From contig DASXIW010000302.1 in NCBI GenBank assembly GCA_036497785.1, forward strand, positions 1 through 8,898: a stretch of 8,898 nucleotides of DNA, read 5' to 3'. The notes under the pieces were generated by a model that was given only the letters and a program-made list of their open reading frames with translations, ran no database searches and was not told the origin of the DNA. How positions within the stretch are numbered: position 1 is the first letter of the stretch; each line of letters starts with the position of its first letter. The translations under genes were made by a program, and so were the position numbers. Source of the stretch: DASXIW01 sp036497785 (GTDB lineage: Bacteria; Pseudomonadota; Alphaproteobacteria; Acetobacterales; Acetobacteraceae). Shown here piece after piece: positions 5,893-8,898 of this stretch.

Positions 5893-6780
5893 ATGAAGCC
5901 AACATCCCATTCGTCGGATCGCAGCCCCCGCGACGGTGCAGCGGCATGGTTGCCCGCGGAGCTTGCCTGCGCACTCGCGCATGGGGTATTCGCGCTGGCT
6001 TTCCAGCCGCTGGTCGATCTGCGCAGCGGCCGCGTTTCGGGCTGCGAGGCGCTGATCCGCTGGTACCATCCACAGCGCGGCACGATCTCGCCCGCCGCCT
6101 TCATTCCGGCGGCGGAGGAGAGCGGCCGGATTGTGGCGATTGGCGAATGGGTGCCGGCCCAGGCCTGCGCCCAGGCGCGGCTATGGCCGGAGGAGGTGAG
6201 GCTGGCGGTGAACCTGTCGCCCGTGCAGCTTGCCAGCCCCGGCCTGATCCAGGCGGTGCGCGACGCGCTGGCCCGCGCCGAGCTGCCGCCTCGCAGGCTG
6301 GAACTGGAAATCACTGAAACCGCCCCGCTGCCCGATGGGGCGAAGGCGCTGACCGCGCTGCACCTGCTGCGCGAACTCGGCGTGCGGAGCGCGCTGGACG
6401 ATTTCGGCACCGGCTATGCCTCGCTGGGATATCTGCGTTGCTTCCTGTTCGACCGGATCAAGATCGACCAATCCTTCGTGCGCGACCTCGCCAGCGGCCA
6501 GGAGCCGGACGCTGGCACCATCCCGCGCGCCATCATGCGCCTCGGTACGGAGCTGAGCATGGGCACCAAGGCCGAGGGGATCGAAACCCCGGCGCAGCGC
6601 GACCTGCTTGCCCGGCTGGGATGTCTGGAAGGGCAAGGTTTCCTGTTCAGCCGGCCGCGCCCGGCGGCGGAAATTCCCGGCCTGATTGCCCGGCTGACCC
6701 GCTTCTGCCCATCCCCCGCGCCGCCCGCCCGCAAGATGACGGCCACCCGCAAGATATTGGCCGCCGCCATGCCTGGCTGA
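5893..6780 (+). CDS. Stand-alone EAL-domain cyclic-di-GMP phosphodiesterase
   Basis: This 295-aa protein is a single EAL domain with no GGDEF, PAS or membrane segment, so it is a soluble c-di-GMP-specific phosphodiesterase cutting c-di-GMP to pGpG. The start at 5893 follows GGAGG at 5880-5884 with 8-base spacing; the frame is open further upstream without another ribosome site. All usual catalytic and metal-binding positions are present: EAL at residues 52-54 (CEALIRW), Asn107 (NLSPVQL), ELEITET (137-143), DDFGTGY (Asp169, Asp170), Lys190 in IKIDQSF, AEGIET (228-231) and Gln248 in QGFLFSRP. The enzyme is therefore predicted active. The N-terminal 30 residues (MKPTSHSSDRSPRDG...) are short and probably unstructured, so sensing would have to come from a partner. 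The C-terminal tail after residue 275 (PSPAPPARKMTATRKIL) is Pro- and Lys-rich. It diverges from the MlaC-family gene and is followed 113 bp later by an SDR gene. Confidence 0.92.
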   Translation: MKPTSHSSDRSPRDGAAAWLPAELACALAHGVFALAFQPLVDLRSGRVSGCEALIRWYHPQRGTISPAAFIPAAEESGRIVAIGEWVPAQACAQARLWPEEVRLAVNLSPVQLASPGLIQAVRDALARAELPPRRLELEITETAPLPDGAKALTALHLLRELGVRSALDDFGTGYASLGYLRCFLFDRIKIDQSFVRDLASGQEPDAGTIPRAIMRLGTELSMGTKAEGIETPAQRDLLARLGCLEGQGFLFSRPRPAAEIPGLIARLTRFCPSPAPPARKMTATRKILAAAMPG

Positions 6781-6893
6781 TCCACGGCTGATCGCCGTCT
6801 GGCGCATTCCGCCACACTGAACCAGACTGTGGCGCATGGATTGGGCGCCAGCCGCGCCGGTAAGGCGGGCTGCGGGAAGGGATGAGGGGCGGC

Positions 6894-7643
6894 ATGTCGC
6901 AATCGCAGCGTTTTCAGGGCCGGTCGGCAGTGATCACCGGCGGCGTGTCGGGTATCGGCCTGGCCATTTCCACCCGTCTCGCCGCGGAAGGCGCGCGGCT
7001 GGCGATCTGGGACCGCGACGCCACGGCGCTGGCCGGCGCCCGCGCGCATCTGGCCAGCCCCCCGCATACCGAAGCGCTGGAGCTGACGGATGCCGAGGCG
7101 GTGCGCCGCGCGGCGGAGTCCAGCGCCCGGGCGCTGGGCGGGATCGACATATTGGTGGCCTGCGCCGGCATCACCGGCCCCAACCTGCCGAGCTGGGAAT
7201 ACAAGGTGGAAGACTGGCTGCGAGTGGTGGATGTGAACGTGAATGGTGTGTTCTACAGTGCCCGCGCCGTGGTTCCGCACATGCTCGCCGCCGGCTATGG
7301 CCGCATTGTCGTCATCGCCTCGGTGGCGGGAAAGGAGGGCAATCCGAACGCCGCGGCCTATTCCACCTCCAAGGCGGCGGCTATCGGCTTCACCAAATCG
7401 CTGGGCAAGGAGCTAGCAAAGACCGATATCAGGGTGAACTGCGTCACTCCCGCGGCCGTGCGCACGCCGATCTTCGACCAGATGACCCAGGAGCATATCG
7501 ACTTCATGCTGTCCAAGATTCCGATGGGTCGCTTTGGCACCACCGAGGAAGTGGCAGCCCTGGTATGCTGGCTGTGCAGCGAGGAAGCCAGCTTCAGCAC
7601 CGGCGCGGTGTTCGACTGCTCCGGCGGCCGCGCCACCTATTGA
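6894..7643 (+). CDS. SDR-family NAD-dependent dehydrogenase, 2-keto-3-deoxy-L-rhamnonate dehydrogenase-like
   Basis: This 249-aa classical short-chain dehydrogenase has the full set of SDR motifs: TGGVSGIG (15-22, cofactor loop), CAGITGP in place of NNAG, Asn115 (VDVNVNG), Ser143 (IASVAG) and YSTSK (Tyr156, Lys160). Asp40 at the end of the second strand (AIWDRD) points to NAD(H) over NADP(H). The stretches SVAGKEGNPNAAAYSTSKA, GFTKSLGKELA and SKIPMGRFG, and the C-terminus SGGRATY, closely resemble my memory of 2-keto-3-deoxy-L-rhamnonate/L-fuconate dehydrogenases such as Sphingomonas LRA5. A sugar-acid substrate is therefore the best guess, though FabG-like labels are common for such proteins. 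The start at 6894 is preferred because GAGGGG (6884-6889) precedes it; the in-frame ATG at 6882 would add MRGG and has its purine run too close. No other rhamnose or fucose pathway genes are visible. A GC hairpin follows directly after the stop. Confidence 0.88.
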   Translation: MSQSQRFQGRSAVITGGVSGIGLAISTRLAAEGARLAIWDRDATALAGARAHLASPPHTEALELTDAEAVRRAAESSARALGGIDILVACAGITGPNLPSWEYKVEDWLRVVDVNVNGVFYSARAVVPHMLAAGYGRIVVIASVAGKEGNPNAAAYSTSKAAAIGFTKSLGKELAKTDIRVNCVTPAAVRTPIFDQMTQEHIDFMLSKIPMGRFGTTEEVAALVCWLCSEEASFSTGAVFDCSGGRATY

Positions 7644-7645
7644 TC

Positions 7646-7668
7646 GCCAGGCCGACGCCCGGCCTGGC
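7646..7668 (+). terminator. GC-rich hairpin after the SDR gene
   Basis: GCCAGGCCG (7646-7654) and CGGCCTGGC (7660-7668) are perfect 9-bp reverse complements around a 5-base loop, ACGCC, starting 2 bases after the SDR stop codon. The stem is strong but followed by ATAGTTCC and no T run, so it is either a terminator of the weak-tail kind found in GC-rich bacteria or a 3'-end protecting hairpin. Confidence 0.5.
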
Positions 7669-7825
7669 ATAGTTCCAGGTTTAGGTATCGATGCCGAAAT
7701 GACGGGCGGGGTGGAGAACCCTATGGCCCATGGCCGCGAAGGGGTTTTCGGGCAAACTACCGCCGGTCTGCCGCCCCGTGGCGGACGCCGATACGGTAAT
7801 CCCCGCCGCCGAAAGGTCAGCGCCT

Positions 7826-8236
7826 ATGATGGCCGCCGATGCAAATCTGTTCGACGTGTGGAAGGCGATCCGCTTCCCGAGTGAAAACGCAATTCCGGCG
7901 GCAAAGGCGCTGATTTGCTGGAAGCACGAGCCGGGCCTGGGCGTGATCGACGTCCTGGTGACGGAGTTCCAGAATTATCAAGCTTTTCCAGATAATTACT
8001 GGGATTTAACCGCCGGCGCGTGCAATGCGGGCTGGCTGGTTCCGGTGAACCGCAGCATGACGCCGGAAGCGGTTTTCGCGGAAATGGTGGCCGGCTATGG
8101 CTTCGCCGGACGGGCTGTGGCGGAAAAGGCGTTCGTCATGTTCGCCCGCATTCGCGAATGCGAGTGGGCGCGAATGATGGTCGCGCCGGACAGCTACGAC
8201 ACCCTGGCAAAGGCGGAATTGACCACCCGCTGGTAG
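7826..8236 (+). CDS. Hypothetical protein, 136 aa
   Basis: I do not recognise this protein. From the ATG at 7826 (a second ATG follows at 7829) it reads MMAADANLFDVWKAIRFPSE, then AIPAAKALICWKHEPGLGVIDVLV, then DLTAGACNAGWLVPVNRSMT, then AEMVAGYGFAGRAVAEKAF, and ends KAELTTRW. There is no signal peptide and no transmembrane segment; it is Trp- and Ala-rich with three Cys, and looks like a small soluble globular protein. GAAAGG at 7811-7816 gives 9-base spacing to 7826. The frame is open back to 7730, but that upstream part has low-complexity, non-family-like residues and no better ribosome site. Continuous codon structure and GC-rich third positions support coding, except for an AT-rich patch at 7970-8000. 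It stands alone between two non-coding stretches, so its neighbours give no clue to function. Confidence 0.6.
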   Translation: MMAADANLFDVWKAIRFPSENAIPAAKALICWKHEPGLGVIDVLVTEFQNYQAFPDNYWDLTAGACNAGWLVPVNRSMTPEAVFAEMVAGYGFAGRAVAEKAFVMFARIRECEWARMMVAPDSYDTLAKAELTTRW

Positions 8237-8769
8237 AAGCTGGCGGCAGCCCGCGCCTTACCGGGGCTCCGACCACCCTCCATCGCCCGCTTCGGCGGTC
8301 CTTTGTCGTGCGGTCTTGAAAGATATCGTCCTCTCCCCGATCTACGCTGCAGTGGTGCGACCTCGTACGGGCCTTGGGCCCCTGGGGGGGCACAGCTGGT
8401 TCTGTGTCGCTGGGAATACGGGATCACCGCCGATTGGATGGGGGCTTTTTTTCCGGCAATTGCGGCCAGACGATGATTGCGCGGATCCCGGCCACCGGAC
8501 AGCATCGGCATGGTCAGAGGAGAGGGCATGATGGGAGGAGGAGACGGATCAACGGCTGAATCATAAGGTAGAACAGGGCTGCCCGGCCAAACCCTTTCCG
8601 CCTTGCGGCCGCTTTTGTCGCCTGTTACCCGTGCTCGCGTGTCACTTTGTCGTTTGGCTGCAATGCAACATTTCATCGCTTGACGACCGTCGGGGAGCCT
8701 ATCTTTCCGGCTACGTGCCCAGGGCGATTCGAGTACGGATCGCCGTCAAACATCTCTAGGAGAATCGAA
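8237..8769. other. Gene-poor intergenic stretch with several hairpins
   Basis: No convincing gene is visible in these 533 bases; short open frames on both strands have no ribosome site and no family resemblance. Several structures can be seen. CCGC-TTCG-GCGG (8287-8298) has a stable UUCG-type loop about 50 bases after the hypothetical gene and could help terminate it. GCCCC (8378-8382) can pair with GGGGC at 8387-8391 or at 8441-8445. CACAG-CTGGTT-CTGTG lies at 8391-8406, and a run of seven T is at 8446-8452 after GGGGGC. A purine-rich block, GAGGAGAGGGCATGATGGGAG, lies at about 8517-8540. A candidate promoter lies near 8680-8705. The stretch could hold a small RNA or be decayed DNA; neither can be decided by eye. 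Confidence 0.5.
8679..8704 (+). promoter_or_regulatory. Candidate heat-shock (RpoH-type) promoter for the exported protein at 8770
   Basis: CTTGAC (8679-8684), a 13-base spacer and CCTATCT (8698-8704) resemble the alphaproteobacterial sigma32 pattern of CTTG plus CYTATNT, with a spacer slightly short. The same bases read as a sigma70 site (TTGACG, TATCTT) would have a 14-base spacer, which is too short. It lies 65 bases upstream of the ATG at 8770, a sensible distance. Confidence 0.35.
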
Positions 8770-8898
8770 ATGAGAATTTCTCCCATCTTCGCGGGCTTGT
8801 TGCTCGTCGCCGGTCCCGCGCTTCCCGCGCTGGCCCAGCCGAAGCCGATGACAACCTGCGCGCAGAAGGCGGACCAGGGTCCTCCGGGGCCGGCCGAC
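8770..8898 (+). CDS. N-terminus of an exported protein, truncated by the window end
   Basis: Forty-three codons run from the ATG at 8770 to the window edge without a stop. AGGAG at 8758-8762 gives a good 7-base spacing. The first 22 residues form a signal peptide: MRISPIFAG, then the hydrophobic LLLVAGPALPA, cut probably after ALA22 before Gln23. The visible mature part, QPKPMTTCAQKADQ, then GPPGPAD, has one Cys and no family signature I recognise. The protein would be periplasmic or secreted. Its identity lies beyond the window. Confidence 0.7.
   Translation, partial: MRISPIFAGLLLVAGPALPALAQPKPMTTCAQKADQGPPGPAD

Noticed and set aside
7690..7825. Possible glycine, cobalamin or c-di-GMP riboswitch (strings such as GCGAAGGGG and GGGCAAAC).
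   Set aside because: The conserved core elements of these classes are not present in order, and the downstream gene does not suit them.
8194..8676. 160-codon minus-strand open frame across the gene-poor stretch, considered as a transposase remnant.
   Set aside because: No ribosome site, no recognisable motif, and it overlaps the end of a plus-strand gene; no terminal inverted repeats or target duplications seen.
1..8898. tRNA, rRNA, CRISPR array, phage attachment sites or complete insertion sequence.
   Set aside because: No tRNA arms, regularly spaced repeats, integrase or transposase motifs were found on either strand.

Overview
The window is high-GC DNA with an alphaproteobacterial signature, most likely Acetobacteraceae or a relative in Rhodospirillales. 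The evidence for this placement is an XRE/S24 regulator of the type common in that group, a GTTC-N7-GTTC SOS box, a Hint-domain protein of the Acetobacteraceae kind, and A/T-hairpin intergenic repeats. The placement is inferred from family resemblance and was not computed.

Layout. (1) 1-491, minus strand: 5' part of an XRE-type HTH regulator with an S24 (LexA/CI-like) peptidase domain, cut by the window edge. (2) 492-655: AT-rich divergent spacer with repeated ATAGGAA motifs and a perfect SOS box at 614-628. (3) 656-about 1022: a small conserved alphaproteobacterial protein, split by an apparent one-base frameshift near 790. (4) 1155-4008: a complete, translationally coupled TRAP transporter operon (dctP-dctQ-dctM, overlapping stop/start codons). 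(5) 4073-5024: a Hint-domain protein, also split by an apparent one-base frameshift near 4813. (6) 5024-5119: a nested palindromic spacer running exactly from stop codon to stop codon between convergent genes. (7) 5118-5744, minus strand: an MlaC/Ttg2D/HpnM-family periplasmic protein. (8) 5893-6780: a stand-alone EAL-domain c-di-GMP phosphodiesterase with all usual catalytic residues. (9) 6894-7643: an SDR dehydrogenase close to 2-keto-3-deoxy-L-rhamnonate dehydrogenases. (10) 7826-8236: an unrecognised 136-aa protein. (11) 8237-8769: a gene-poor stretch with hairpins and a possible heat-shock-type promoter. (12) 8770-8898: the start of an exported protein, cut by the window edge.

How the genes work together. 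Only the TRAP genes clearly form one functional unit: secondary uptake of an organic or sugar acid by a periplasmic receptor and a Na+-type permease. The SDR could act on sugar-acid catabolites, but nothing in the window ties it to the transporter. The other genes look like a mosaic of unrelated chromosomal functions: DNA-damage or stress regulation, outer-membrane lipid or hopanoid trafficking, and c-di-GMP turnover.

I did not find a convincing undescribed multi-gene system. The points most worth a second look are the SOS box upstream of the broken conserved gene, the two frameshifts with the same sign in G runs, the stop-to-stop palindrome at 5024-5119, the Hint protein lacking its usual N-terminal Cys motif, and the ATAGGAA repeats shared by two intergenic regions.
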